From: Paenibacillus ihbetae | GTDB lineage: Bacteria > Bacillota > Bacilli > Paenibacillales > Paenibacillaceae | Length of the DNA: 64,000 nucleotides | Direction: 5' to 3' | Assembly: GCF_002741055.1 (NCBI RefSeq) | Contig: NZ_CP016809.1 | Span: 4,504,501 to 4,568,500 of the forward strand | Shown here: positions 33,914-41,202 of the stretch, one piece after another | How positions within the stretch are numbered: position 1 is the stretch's first letter | Layout of the letters: each line of letters opens with the position of its first letter | Position numbers and translations under genes: made by a program | The notes under the pieces: model-generated | Told to the model about the DNA's origin: nothing | The model's input: the letters and a program-made list of their open reading frames with translations, nothing else | Databases searched by the model: none

Positions 33914-34093
33914 ATGAATTCATCGACAGTGAAGTCTGACAGAGATAAGATCGCTGTGGAACTTACCCCGAATGAAGCTTTGGCTCTGACCGGCGTGGAA
34001 TTTAATGCCGATCATGATGTGAAGGCTTCGGCACAACGTAAAATTCGGGCCGCCTTTGAGAAGACATTTGATTTCCAAACACAAGAAAGGTAA
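33914..34093 (+). CDS. Small hypothetical protein
   Basis: The gene encodes 59 residues from ATG 33914, preceded by GTGAGGTGATT. The product is soluble and mixed-charge (DRDKIAVELTPNEALALTGVEFNADHDVKASAQRKIRAAFEKTF) with a likely C-terminal helix. I do not recognise the family. A strong terminator follows, and a sigma-B-like promoter precedes it, so a stress or sporulation role is possible but unproven. Confidence 0.65.
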   Translation: MNSSTVKSDRDKIAVELTPNEALALTGVEFNADHDVKASAQRKIRAAFEKTFDFQTQER

Positions 34094-34137
34094 ATATTTC
34101 ACAGTTTAACTACCGCGGAACCCCAATTCCAATATAA

Positions 34138-34188
34138 GAAAGAGGAACCTGTTTCTTTTCCGGGAGGGAAAGATAAGGTTCCTTTTTC
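34138..34188 (+). terminator. Rho-independent terminator
   Basis: AAGAGGAACCT and TTTCTTTTCC pair with GGGAAAGA and AGGTTCCTTTTT around GGGA-like loop bases; a T run follows. Confidence 0.8.
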
Positions 34189-34283
34189 TATTGGCTCTTT
34201 ACTTTTGGCCGTAACTTCGTCACAATATTGCAGTATCGGGATATGACGTCCCAATTCATTGGACAAGCTTGTGGAGGTATGTG

Positions 34284-34997
34284 ATGCGTTTACGCGGGAG
34301 AAAAGGTATTCGGGAAAATCTGGAGCAGCAGGAAGATCTGGTCGTTTTGGACCCCGGTCAATATAGAGGAAAGTGGGCCGAGCTGTTCGGCAACGATCTT
34401 CCGATCCATGTCGAATTCGGTATGGGCAAAGGCCAGTTCATCAGTCAGATGAGCTACAAGCACCGGGATGTCAATTTTATCGGCGTGGATATGTACGATG
34501 AGCTGATTCGTCGTGCAAGCGAGAAGGGACGGGGCGTATGGGCTTCGGAGGGAGTGGATACCCCGCCGAATTTGAAGCTGGCTCTGCTCAATATCGAGAA
34601 CGTCGAGCAGGCCTTCGCTCCGGGAGAGATCGAACGAATTTATTTGAATTTCAGCGATCCGTGGCCCAAATCAAGACATGCGCGCCGCCGTTTGACGCAT
34701 CCGCGGTTCCTGGATAAATATAAGGCGATTTTGAACGACAGAGGCCAGATTCACTTTAAGACGGACTCGGTCACGCTGTTTGAATTTTCGTTGAATGCTT
34801 TCGCGGATTACGGTTTGCAGATGACTAATATTTCCCTGGATTTACATCGTGACGGGCTGAACGAAGAGCATGTGATGACCGAATACGAGACGAAGTTTGT
34901 CGGGCAGGGGATGAAGATTCATCGCTGCGAGGTCCTTATCGGGGAAGCCGCGCTCGAAAGCTATCGCCCGAACCGGCTGGAGAAATACGGAAAATAG
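34284..34997 (+). CDS. trmB: tRNA (guanine-N7-)-methyltransferase
   Basis: TrmB methylates G46 in the tRNA variable loop. The 237-residue protein has the usual landmarks: MRLRGRKGIRENLEQQEDLV at the N-terminus, the SAM motif HVEFGMGKGQFISQM, FIGVDMYDELIRRA, and the catalytic-site motif IYLNFSDPWPKSRHARRRLTHPRFL. ATG 34284 has GGAGGT 7 bases upstream, so the in-frame TTG at 34269 is rejected. Confidence 0.95.
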   Translation: MRLRGRKGIRENLEQQEDLVVLDPGQYRGKWAELFGNDLPIHVEFGMGKGQFISQMSYKHRDVNFIGVDMYDELIRRASEKGRGVWASEGVDTPPNLKLALLNIENVEQAFAPGEIERIYLNFSDPWPKSRHARRRLTHPRFLDKYKAILNDRGQIHFKTDSVTLFEFSLNAFADYGLQMTNISLDLHRDGLNEEHVMTEYETKFVGQGMKIHRCEVLIGEAALESYRPNRLEKYGK

Positions 34998-35161
34998 TAG
35001 ATTGCACAATGCCAGCACCGTGCACTTCCTATGATAACGGTTACAAGGATAATTATAATAGAAGAAAAAGATCGAACTTGCACCGATTTACATCCGGATC
35101 CTCGGGAACATGGTCGATTGATGCAGCTTCGTGCGGATGGGATGGGAACGCTGGTTAATCC

Positions 35162-35200
35162 AAAAAGGTGTACTCCAATTTCTAGGAGTACACCTTTTCA
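35162..35200 (+). terminator. Bidirectional terminator after trmB
   Basis: AAAAGGTGTACTCC pairs perfectly with GGAGTACACCTTTT around TTTCTA-like loop bases. The right arm overlaps the last codons of the convergent glycosyltransferase gene. Confidence 0.82.
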
Positions 35201-36309
35201 TTTTCAAGCATGTCGATAATGCTTTTCGCGCTTTGCATGGGATGAAACCGCTCGATGTCCTTCAAATTCCGCTCACGCTGCTCCTGGATGCGGTCGTATT
35301 GGTGTAGCAGCATGTTCATCCATTTGCCGATGACCTCCAGCGAGGTGATGGGCTCCCCCAGGCCTTGAGCCGTAAAGTATTGGCAGTTCTCTTCCTCCTG
35401 CCCGGGAAGCGGCTGATGAAACAGCATCGGAATGCCTTTGGCCAGCCCTTCCGTACAGGTCATTCCGCCCGGCTTCGTGACGAGCAGATCGGATACTTCC
35501 ATCAGCTTGTCAATTTCGCGGGTAAAGCCCAGCAGCCGGATATTCGGGTGCTGGAAGCGCGGGTTGGCTTCCATCTCCTCCCGGGCCTTGTCATTGTTTC
35601 CAAGGCAGAAGATAATCTGGACCTGCTTGCTCCACCGGGTCAAATATTCGTTAACGACCTCGTCGTTCATAATGCCCCAGCCGCCGCCCATAACGAGAAC
35701 GGTCGGCATATCGGACAGATTGAAGCGCTCGCGGATTTCATCCTTGCTTGGATGGGTCCAGAAATCGGGGTGGATCGGAATGCCGGTCACCTGGATTTTT
35801 GCCTGGGAGACGCCGCGGTTCAGCAGCTTCCGCTTCACTTCCGGCGTCGAGACGAAGTAGCGGTCGACTTCGGGACTGATCCACGTATCATGGGCATCGT
35901 AATCGGTAATAACGGTACACAGAGGCACATCGGTGCCCAGCCGCTTCAAACGGGATATAACCGCGCTCGGAATAAAGTGCGTGCATACGATGATATCGGG
36001 CCGAAGCGCCCTGACCACGTTCTTGGTGCTTGTATAGAAGATCCGGTGGAGCGCTAAAGCGGTGAACCGGTTAAAGGATTTCTGATGGCGGTACATGTAC
36101 CCTACGAGTCTCGGGCGTGTCGTGATCGTCTTCCTGTACGCCGAGATGATCAACGGAGCGATCTTGGGGTTCAGGAAGCTTCCGAGCTCTAGTACCTTCG
36201 TTTGTACGCTAGGGGACAATTGGCGCAGGCTGCTGGAGAGTGCGTGGGCGGCCTGCGTATGACCTGCACCGAACCCTTCAGATAACAGCAAGACTCTTTT
36301 TTTAGCCAC
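35182..36309 (-). CDS. Processive diacylglycerol glycosyltransferase / MGDG-synthase-like protein
   Basis: The 375-residue protein has the MGDG-synthase N-terminal motif LLLSEGFGAGHTQAAHAL, ICTHFIPSAVISRLK and CTVITDYDAHDTWISPEVDRYFV, then a GT28-type C-terminal domain with MGGGWGI and SDLLVTKPGGMTCTEGLAKGIPML for UDP-sugar binding. The family includes UgtP, which builds glucosyl-diacylglycerols for lipoteichoic acid anchors and cell-size control; MurG is more distant. Lipid substrate is inferred from family. Confidence 0.87.
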   Translation of the reverse strand: MAKKRVLLLSEGFGAGHTQAAHALSSSLRQLSPSVQTKVLELGSFLNPKIAPLIISAYRKTITTRPRLVGYMYRHQKSFNRFTALALHRIFYTSTKNVVRALRPDIIVCTHFIPSAVISRLKRLGTDVPLCTVITDYDAHDTWISPEVDRYFVSTPEVKRKLLNRGVSQAKIQVTGIPIHPDFWTHPSKDEIRERFNLSDMPTVLVMGGGWGIMNDEVVNEYLTRWSKQVQIIFCLGNNDKAREEMEANPRFQHPNIRLLGFTREIDKLMEVSDLLVTKPGGMTCTEGLAKGIPMLFHQPLPGQEEENCQYFTAQGLGEPITSLEVIGKWMNMLLHQYDRIQEQRERNLKDIERFHPMQSAKSIIDMLENEKVYS

Positions 36310-36514
36310 TACTTTTCACCCGTTCTGCAGCGTTATTCTTTAACTTTAACATATCGGCTTTAGGAAGAGAATGCAACTGTTTCCGGCTGCTATGGGGAGG
36401 GACTATGGTCCCGGATCAAGAAATCAATGCTGACATGCGCTGTCCCATCCTGCTTGCTACTTAAGCCACTTGCGGGCGATGCGGAATTTGTAGAAAAGAA
36501 GGGTCTGCGGACTT

Positions 36515-36543
36515 TTGACTTCGGTATAAGGAGCCGCTACAAT
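36515..36543 (+). promoter_or_regulatory. Promoter for the structured leader and GT2 gene
   Basis: TTGACT (36515-36520) and TACAAT (36538-36543) are 17 bases apart. Transcription would start near 36550, giving a leader of about 430 bases. The preceding stretch 36310-36514 holds no gene I can support. Confidence 0.65.
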
Positions 36544-36549
36544 GATTCA

Positions 36550-36982
36550 AACGGACAGCAAAAAGTTTATTTAAAGAAAAGAGTGTGATGAATCAAAACT
36601 TTTTGGTTGTCTGTTACGTTTATTCATTGGCGGACAAGTTTGCTGTAAAAAAATTAGGCGGCCAAAAGAAATAAAAAGCAAGAAAACAGATGAAAATAAG
36701 AACTAAAGCCGTTTGAAACGAAGTTTGCTGCCACGCTGGAATGCAAGCTGAGCTCTTTTGCGAAGTTTTTCGGTAAATTAGAGCATTCCACGCTTTTGAC
36801 AAAAGATACGAAAGTGTGGAAAATCGTGTATGACGTGCGAAAAGCAGCCCCGCGGCACCGAGGCTAAGATCTAGAAAAGACACAAGACAATAGTCAACAG
36901 GGTCATTAGAGCAAGAAAAAAATGTAGAGAGAAAAAAACACAACACATTCTCGGGTTATAAAAAAGGGGGTAACGGAGAATC
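36550..36982 (+). promoter_or_regulatory. Long structured 5' leader of unknown class
   Basis: The predicted leader has several stems and no supportable ORF. A large 5' hairpin pairs ACGGACAGCAAAAAGTTT (36551-36568) with AAACTTTTTGGTTGTCTGTT (about 36597-36615). Next, TGGAATGC (about 36738-36745) pairs with GCATTCCA (about 36783-36790). That arm touches a third stem, CCACGCTTT with AAAGTGTGG (about 36788-36820). A GC-rich element follows (GCAGCCCCGCGGCACC). It does not match the cyclic-di-GMP, cyclic-di-AMP, SAM, lysine, glycine, Mg2+ or glmS patterns I know. It could be a riboswitch, a protein-bound leader or a stabilising UTR. Confidence 0.5.
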
Positions 36983-38221
36983 ATGACAGACGCCATCTTT
37001 ATCGCGCTCCAATTATTTTTGGCCGCGGTGGGTGTGTACCAGTTCGTATTCTCTTTGTTTGGTCTGATCAAGAGAAAAAAGAAAAAGCACTTTGCACCGA
37101 ATAAATCCTTTGCAGTCCTTGTGGCTGCGCACAACGAAGAGCAGGTTGTCGGGGCTCTCATGGAGAACCTGAAGCAGCTCAATTATCCGAAGGAGCTGTA
37201 CGATGTATTCGTTATCTGCGACAACTGTACAGACCGCACAGCCGAAATCGTCCGTTCGCATGGGATGAATGCGTGCGTGCGCACGAATCAGAATCTCCGC
37301 GGAAAAGGGTATGCCATCGAGTGGATGCTCAAAGAGCTCTGGGCGATGCCTCGCCAGTACGATGCGGTCGTCATGTTTGACGCCGACAATTTGGCGGACC
37401 CGAATTTCCTGATCGAAATGAATAACGATCTTTGCTCGGGAGCGAAGGTCATCCAGGGATATATCGATACCAAGAACCCTGAGGATTCCTGGATCACAGC
37501 CGCTTACGGCGTATCCTACTGGTATATCAACCGTCTGTGGCAGCTGTCCCGCCACAATTTGAATATGGCCAACTTCCTCGGCGGCACCGGCATGTGCTTC
37601 GAGACCAATCTCCTGAAGGAGATTGGCTGGGGAGCTACAAGCTTGGTCGAGGACTTGGAGTTCACGATGCGCAGCGTGATGCGCGGCGTTTATCCGAAGT
37701 TCAACTACGACGCCAAAGTGTTCGACGAAAAGCCGCTGACGTTCAAGGCTTCGGCCAGACAGCGTCTGCGCTGGATGCAGGGCCACTTCACGGTTGCCCG
37801 CCGTTATTTCTTCCCGCTGCTGTGGCGCGCTATTAAGGAGCGCAGCATCGTGAAGCTCGACTTGGCGCTGTATGGGGTCAACGTGTATATCGTCCTGCTG
37901 ACGTTTGTATTGACCGCCATCATTTGGGTCGACAACTCGTTCTTTGACGGTCCGAATATCGCGAACCTATACGGGCTTTTGCCGATCTGGCTGAGCTTTA
38001 CGGCGATTGCGGCGAACGTGTTCACCTTCATGATCGCCATGATCCTGGAGAAGGTGAAGTTCAAGAAGGTATACATGTACCTCATTCTGTTCCCGATCTA
38101 TCTGCTGTCTTGGTACCCGATTACCGTCTATGCCTTCTTCACGCAGAATAACAAAACATGGAGCCATACCGAGCATACGCGGGTCGTTCGGCTTGAAGAA
38201 GTGCAGAGCAAGCAAGGCTAA
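36983..38221 (+). CDS. Membrane glycosyltransferase family 2 (processive type)
   Basis: The 412-residue protein has an N-terminal membrane helix, a GT-A domain and about four C-terminal helices. Catalytic motifs of processive GT2 enzymes are present: VLVAAHNEEQVV, ICDNCTDRT, MFDADNLADPNF (DxD), GGTGMCFETNLL, SLVEDLEFTMR (the catalytic ED), and RQRLRWMQGH (QxxRW-like). Relatives make beta-linked polysaccharides such as poly-N-acetylglucosamine or cellulose-like chains. GGAGAATC precedes the ATG. The very long leader suggests post-initiation control. Confidence 0.87.
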   Translation: MTDAIFIALQLFLAAVGVYQFVFSLFGLIKRKKKKHFAPNKSFAVLVAAHNEEQVVGALMENLKQLNYPKELYDVFVICDNCTDRTAEIVRSHGMNACVRTNQNLRGKGYAIEWMLKELWAMPRQYDAVVMFDADNLADPNFLIEMNNDLCSGAKVIQGYIDTKNPEDSWITAAYGVSYWYINRLWQLSRHNLNMANFLGGTGMCFETNLLKEIGWGATSLVEDLEFTMRSVMRGVYPKFNYDAKVFDEKPLTFKASARQRLRWMQGHFTVARRYFFPLLWRAIKERSIVKLDLALYGVNVYIVLLTFVLTAIIWVDNSFFDGPNIANLYGLLPIWLSFTAIAANVFTFMIAMILEKVKFKKVYMYLILFPIYLLSWYPITVYAFFTQNNKTWSHTEHTRVVRLEEVQSKQG

Positions 38222-38241
38222 TTAAAATTTCGCGGACAGTG

Positions 38242-38270
38242 TTGACATAGTCCAGTGTACTTGTTATACT
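38242..38270 (+). promoter_or_regulatory. Promoter of the infC-rpmI-rplT operon
   Basis: A near-consensus sigma-A promoter: TTGACA (38242-38247), 17-base spacer, TATACT (38265-38270). Confidence 0.85.
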
Positions 38271-38276
38271 GTTCTA

Positions 38277-38483
38277 GTCTTTGTAACAGAATATTCTGAT
38301 TGCAAGTAGAAGCACCGCTTCTCACCTGACCGACATAGGTTGGCTGGTTTGATCACGAAATCAATGAATGGATTAAGTTTCATTTTTGAATGAGTTATCA
38401 AATAGGGATGTCGGTGGTTGAACCGTCATCCCTTTATTTTTTTGTGCAAGCAGGAATCACAAGTTATCTGGAGGTGGAGGACT
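38277..38483 (+). promoter_or_regulatory. L20-type leader with attenuator before infC
   Basis: The leader is about 200 bases long and contains a strong terminator hairpin at 38402-38444 (AGGGATG and CGG paired with CCG and CATCCCT, then a long T run). In Bacilli the same operon has a leader to which ribosomal protein L20 binds to favour termination. This identification rests on position, length and the terminator; I did not match the L20-binding pseudoknot base by base. Confidence 0.75.
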
Positions 38484-38993
38484 ATCAGTAAGGAACATAT
38501 GATCAATGACGAGATTCGGGCCAAGGAAGTGCGCTTGGTCGGCCCGGAGGGTGAACAGATCGGGATCAAGCCGATTCGTGAAGCACTGCAGATGGCAATT
38601 GATCTCAATCTGGATCTGGTGAACGTGGCCCCTCAGGCGAAACCGCCGGTATGCCGCATCATGGACTATGGTAAATTCCGCTATGAGCAGCAGAAGAAAG
38701 AGAAGGAAGCGCGCAAGAACCAGAAGATCGTGGATATCAAGGAAGTATGGTTCCGGGCCAACATTGAGGAGCATGATTTCCAGACCAAGCTCCGCAATGT
38801 CGTTAAGTTTTTGAAGGACGGCGACAAAGTGAAATGCTCCGTGCGTTTCCGCGGTCGTGAAATCACCCATGCGAACATCGGCCAGAAGATTCTGGAACGC
38901 GTGAAGACGGAAGTGGCGGACCTCTGCGTCGTCGAACGTCAGCCGAAGCTGGAAGGCCGCAGCATGATTATGATTTTGGCTCCTAAAGCCTAA
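38484..38993 (+). CDS. infC: Translation initiation factor IF-3, apparent AUC start codon
   Basis: IF-3 binds the 30S subunit and checks the initiator tRNA-start codon pair. The 169-residue sequence covers the N-domain (HMINDEIRAKEVRLVGPEGEQIG), the linker and the C-domain (EVWFRANIEEHDFQTKLRNVVKFL; GRSMIMILAPKA). The conserved N-terminus ISKEH aligns with B. subtilis IF-3, which starts at AUU. Here the matching codon is ATC at 38484, 8 bases after GGAGGT. The first ATG, at 38499, is about 18-23 bases from that site. A non-AUG start fits known IF-3 autoregulation. Confidence 0.92.
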   Translation: MSKEHMINDEIRAKEVRLVGPEGEQIGIKPIREALQMAIDLNLDLVNVAPQAKPPVCRIMDYGKFRYEQQKKEKEARKNQKIVDIKEVWFRANIEEHDFQTKLRNVVKFLKDGDKVKCSVRFRGREITHANIGQKILERVKTEVADLCVVERQPKLEGRSMIMILAPKA

Positions 38994-39019
38994 GAGAAAT
39001 TAGAGGAGGAAGTACAACA

Positions 39020-39220
39020 ATGCCTAAAATGAAAACACACAGCAGCCTGAAAGGCCGCTTCAAGATTACCGGTACTGGTAAAGTTAAACGTTACAAAGCT
39101 TACAAAAACCACTTGCTGTCCCACAAATCCAAGCGTGCGAAGCGCGTGCTGTCCAACAGCCCTGTAATGGCGCCTGGAGATGTTAAACGTTTGAAGCAAG
39201 GTCTGGCTAACTTGAAATAG
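39020..39220 (+). CDS. rpmI: Large-subunit ribosomal protein L35 (bL35)
   Basis: The 66-residue, very basic protein has the family sequence MPKMKTHSSLKGRFKITG and HLLSHKSKRAKRVL. AGAGGAGGAAG lies before the ATG. It is the middle gene of the infC-rpmI-rplT operon and is autoregulated through the leader together with L20. Confidence 0.97.
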   Translation: MPKMKTHSSLKGRFKITGTGKVKRYKAYKNHLLSHKSKRAKRVLSNSPVMAPGDVKRLKQGLANLK

Positions 39221-39250
39221 TAAACAACATTTATTGGGAGGTCTTTTGAT

Positions 39251-39610
39251 ATGGCACGAGTTAAAGGCGGATTTGTCGTTCGTCGTCGACATAAAAAAGT
39301 ATTGAAGCTTGCGAAAGGTTATTTCGGTTCCAAACACCGTATTTTTAAAACTGCAAACGAGCAGGTTATGAAATCCCTCGTTTACGCTTACCGGGATCGC
39401 CGTCAAACGAAGCGCAATTTCCGTAAATTGTGGATCGTTCGTATTAACGCGGCTGCTCGCCAAAACGGTCTGTCCTACAGCAAAATGATGCATGGCCTGA
39501 AGCTTGCTGGCGTGGATATCAACCGCAAAATGCTGGCTGATCTGGCTGTGAACGATCTGAACGCATTCAACTCTTTGGCAACCGTTGCTAAAGAAAAAGT
39601 GAACGCTTAA
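39251..39610 (+). CDS. rplT: Large-subunit ribosomal protein L20 (bL20)
   Basis: The 119-residue protein has the family sequence [30 protein letters not shown] and ends with [15 protein letters not shown]20 is needed for early assembly of the 50S subunit and represses its own operon by binding the leader RNA. ATTGGGAGGTC precedes the ATG. A terminator follows 14 bases after the stop codon. Confidence 0.97.
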   Translation: MARVKGGFVVRRRHKKVLKLAKGYFGSKHRIFKTANEQVMKSLVYAYRDRRQTKRNFRKLWIVRINAAARQNGLSYSKMMHGLKLAGVDINRKMLADLAVNDLNAFNSLATVAKEKVNA

Positions 39611-39624
39611 TACTACATGTATGA

Positions 39625-39656
39625 AGAAACCGCCGAATTATTCGGCGGTTTCTTTG
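39625..39656 (+). terminator. Rho-independent terminator after rplT
   Basis: AAGAAACCGCCGAA pairs with TTCGGCGGTTTCTTT around a 3-4 base loop. Confidence 0.92.
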
Positions 39657-39815
39657 CGTTCATCGGATATTCAGAGGCTTCGGAAACACCGGTTAATCTT
39701 GCCCCGGGGTGTTCGTAATTTTATCGTCTATATTTGCTGCATAGGGCCATCAAACAAGCAAGTCTCCCTCTCGCGGAATAGATTGAAATGTATATTACCT
39801 CAAGGAGGGATCTTC

Positions 39816-40142
39816 ATGGAAAAGCCTGTCAACAAGGCGAAAGTGAAGTCGTATGTGGGCAAGCGGATCGTGGTGTATAAGAAAGACGGGACCGTGGTGA
39901 CAGGCAAATTGGTCAAGGTATCGGGGAGCCGTCTGTACGTTGAACCGAGCGGGAAAGAGGTAAAGACGAAAGCCATCGTTCCTCTCGTGCTGTTCGACTT
40001 GCTTGCAATCGGCACCGCACCTTACGCTTACGGCGGGTATCCCGGATATCCGAACGGATACGGGGGATATTCCGGATATGGCGGATTCTACGGCCCCGGT
40101 TACGGCGGATTTGGCGGACCGTTCGGCGGATTTTTCTGGTAA
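39816..40142 (+). CDS. Small SH3/Sm-like domain protein with Gly/Tyr-rich tail
   Basis: The 108-residue protein starts at ATG 39816 behind CAAGGAGGGATC. Residues 10-65 look like a small beta-barrel (VGKRIVVYKKDGTVVTGKLVKVSGSRLYVEPSGK), similar in pattern to Sm-like proteins. Residues 70-108 are a Gly/Tyr/Pro-rich tail (YGGYPGYPNGYGGYSGYGG). Such tails occur in spore coat and surface proteins. The function is not known; a spore-associated role is a guess. Confidence 0.75.
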   Translation: MEKPVNKAKVKSYVGKRIVVYKKDGTVVTGKLVKVSGSRLYVEPSGKEVKTKAIVPLVLFDLLAIGTAPYAYGGYPGYPNGYGGYSGYGGFYGPGYGGFGGPFGGFFW

Positions 40143-40144
40143 GG

Positions 40145-40591
40145 CTAAGGATACCACACTTTTTCCATCTCGTAGCACCGGCTGTTTGAGATGATTCGGG
40201 TTACCGTATAACCGAGCTTGCTGTAAAAGGCGAGCCCGCCCCGGTTCCCGATATCTACCATCACTTTCGCTCGCTTGCAACCGCGGGATATAGCGAAACG
40301 TTCGGCATGCTCCATCAAGCGGATGCCCCATTGCTTTCGCTGTACGGCGGGTGCGACGGCCAGCATATCGATATACAGCAGCTCGCCATGCATCAGGAAA
40401 TGGATGAAGGCGAGGACTCGATCCTCCTGTCCGGCTGCAACGAGGGTTACGCCGCGACGTAATCGGGCAGGGATATCTTTACGGATCGCATCGATCTCCT
40501 TCGGGCTCATATGGGAAAGAGGGACGAGCTGGGATTCAATCAGCTGCAGAATCATGACGTCATCCTGCCCGGGTTTCCAGTAGCGGATCAT
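40145..40591 (-). CDS. GNAT family N-acetyltransferase
   Basis: The 148-residue protein has the GNAT core: YIDMLAVAPAVQRKQWGIRLMEHAERFAISRGCKRAKVMVDIGNRGGLAFYSKLGY. The acetyl-CoA loop reads QRKQWGIR, a weaker match than the usual Q/RxxGxG/A, since Trp replaces one glycine position. The substrate is unknown. Its end lies 2 bases from the stop of the convergent Gly/Tyr-rich gene. Confidence 0.8.
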   Translation of the reverse strand: MIRYWKPGQDDVMILQLIESQLVPLSHMSPKEIDAIRKDIPARLRRGVTLVAAGQEDRVLAFIHFLMHGELLYIDMLAVAPAVQRKQWGIRLMEHAERFAISRGCKRAKVMVDIGNRGGLAFYSKLGYTVTRIISNSRCYEMEKVWYP

Positions 40592-40735
40592 CGTTTTTCT
40601 CTCCCTTCACGCGCCGAGGTTTGCTGCTCGATTTATCATATGTATCAGGCTTTGGGAGCGTGTTTTGCGGCAAAGGCCGAAAGCTATAAATCGCATAGTG
40701 CATGAAAACCTATCATCCGAAGTAAAATAAATGTG

Positions 40736-40765
40736 TTGACTTCTGGATTGGAACGGTCATATAAT
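40736..40765 (+). promoter_or_regulatory. Promoter of the ilvBNC T-box transcript
   Basis: TTGACT (40736-40741) and TATAAT (40760-40765) are 18 bases apart. The predicted start is about 30 bases before T-box stem I. Confidence 0.75.
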
Positions 40766-40800
40766 GTTTCTAAACATTTTAACGAATATATCCAATCGGC

Positions 40801-41147
40801 AATGATGAGGACGAAGTTTAAAGGGCTCTTTTGCTCAGAGAGTGGATGGATTTGCTGCAACCACCACCAAAACCCCTTTTATACGAGCTCACCTCGGAGC
40901 TGTTTTCCTGAAAGATGCTATGCTATGACTTTACCGCATTAAGTCGTAACAGCATTTATTAGGGAAAATCGTGTAAGTCCACGTTACGGACTGCAGATAT
41001 TGAAGAGCTGGTGTTATGCGAGAGCCTTCATACCTGCTGAGGCTTTACACTGCGAGGTGTAGAGCAAATATGGGTGGTACCACGGAAGCCAGAACCTTTC
41101 GTCCCTCACACGGAGATAATCCGGGTGTGGAGACGGAAGGTTTTTTT
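40801..41147 (+). promoter_or_regulatory. T-box leader (leucine-specific) of the ilv operon
   Basis: Stem I begins with GATGAGGACGAAGT. The specifier loop on its 3' side reads GAGCTCA, with CTC at 40888-40890 followed by A, so tRNA-Leu is the predicted effector. The T-box sequence TGGGTGGTACCACGG lies at 41071-41085. The terminator pairs AACCTTTCGTC with GACGGAAGGTT and ends in seven T at 41147. Uncharged tRNA-Leu would stabilise the antiterminator and turn on ilvBNC (family knowledge). Confidence 0.93.
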
Positions 41148-41202
41148 GATGCTTGGATCGGTGGAAATTAGAGCAAGCCAATTTTTGAGAGGAGGATGAC
41201 TG

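Noticed and set aside
36780..36880. Cyclic-di-GMP riboswitch in the GT2 leader
   Set aside because: Some pieces (CGAAAG loop, GCGAAAAGC) resemble the GEMM class, but the conserved GGCAAACC, GACGCAAAGCC and receptor elements are not present in order.
36620..36946. Minus-strand ORF of 108 codons in the GT2 leader
   Set aside because: It has no ribosome binding site, an erratic Phe/Ser/Cys-rich composition and overlaps several RNA stems read on the plus strand.
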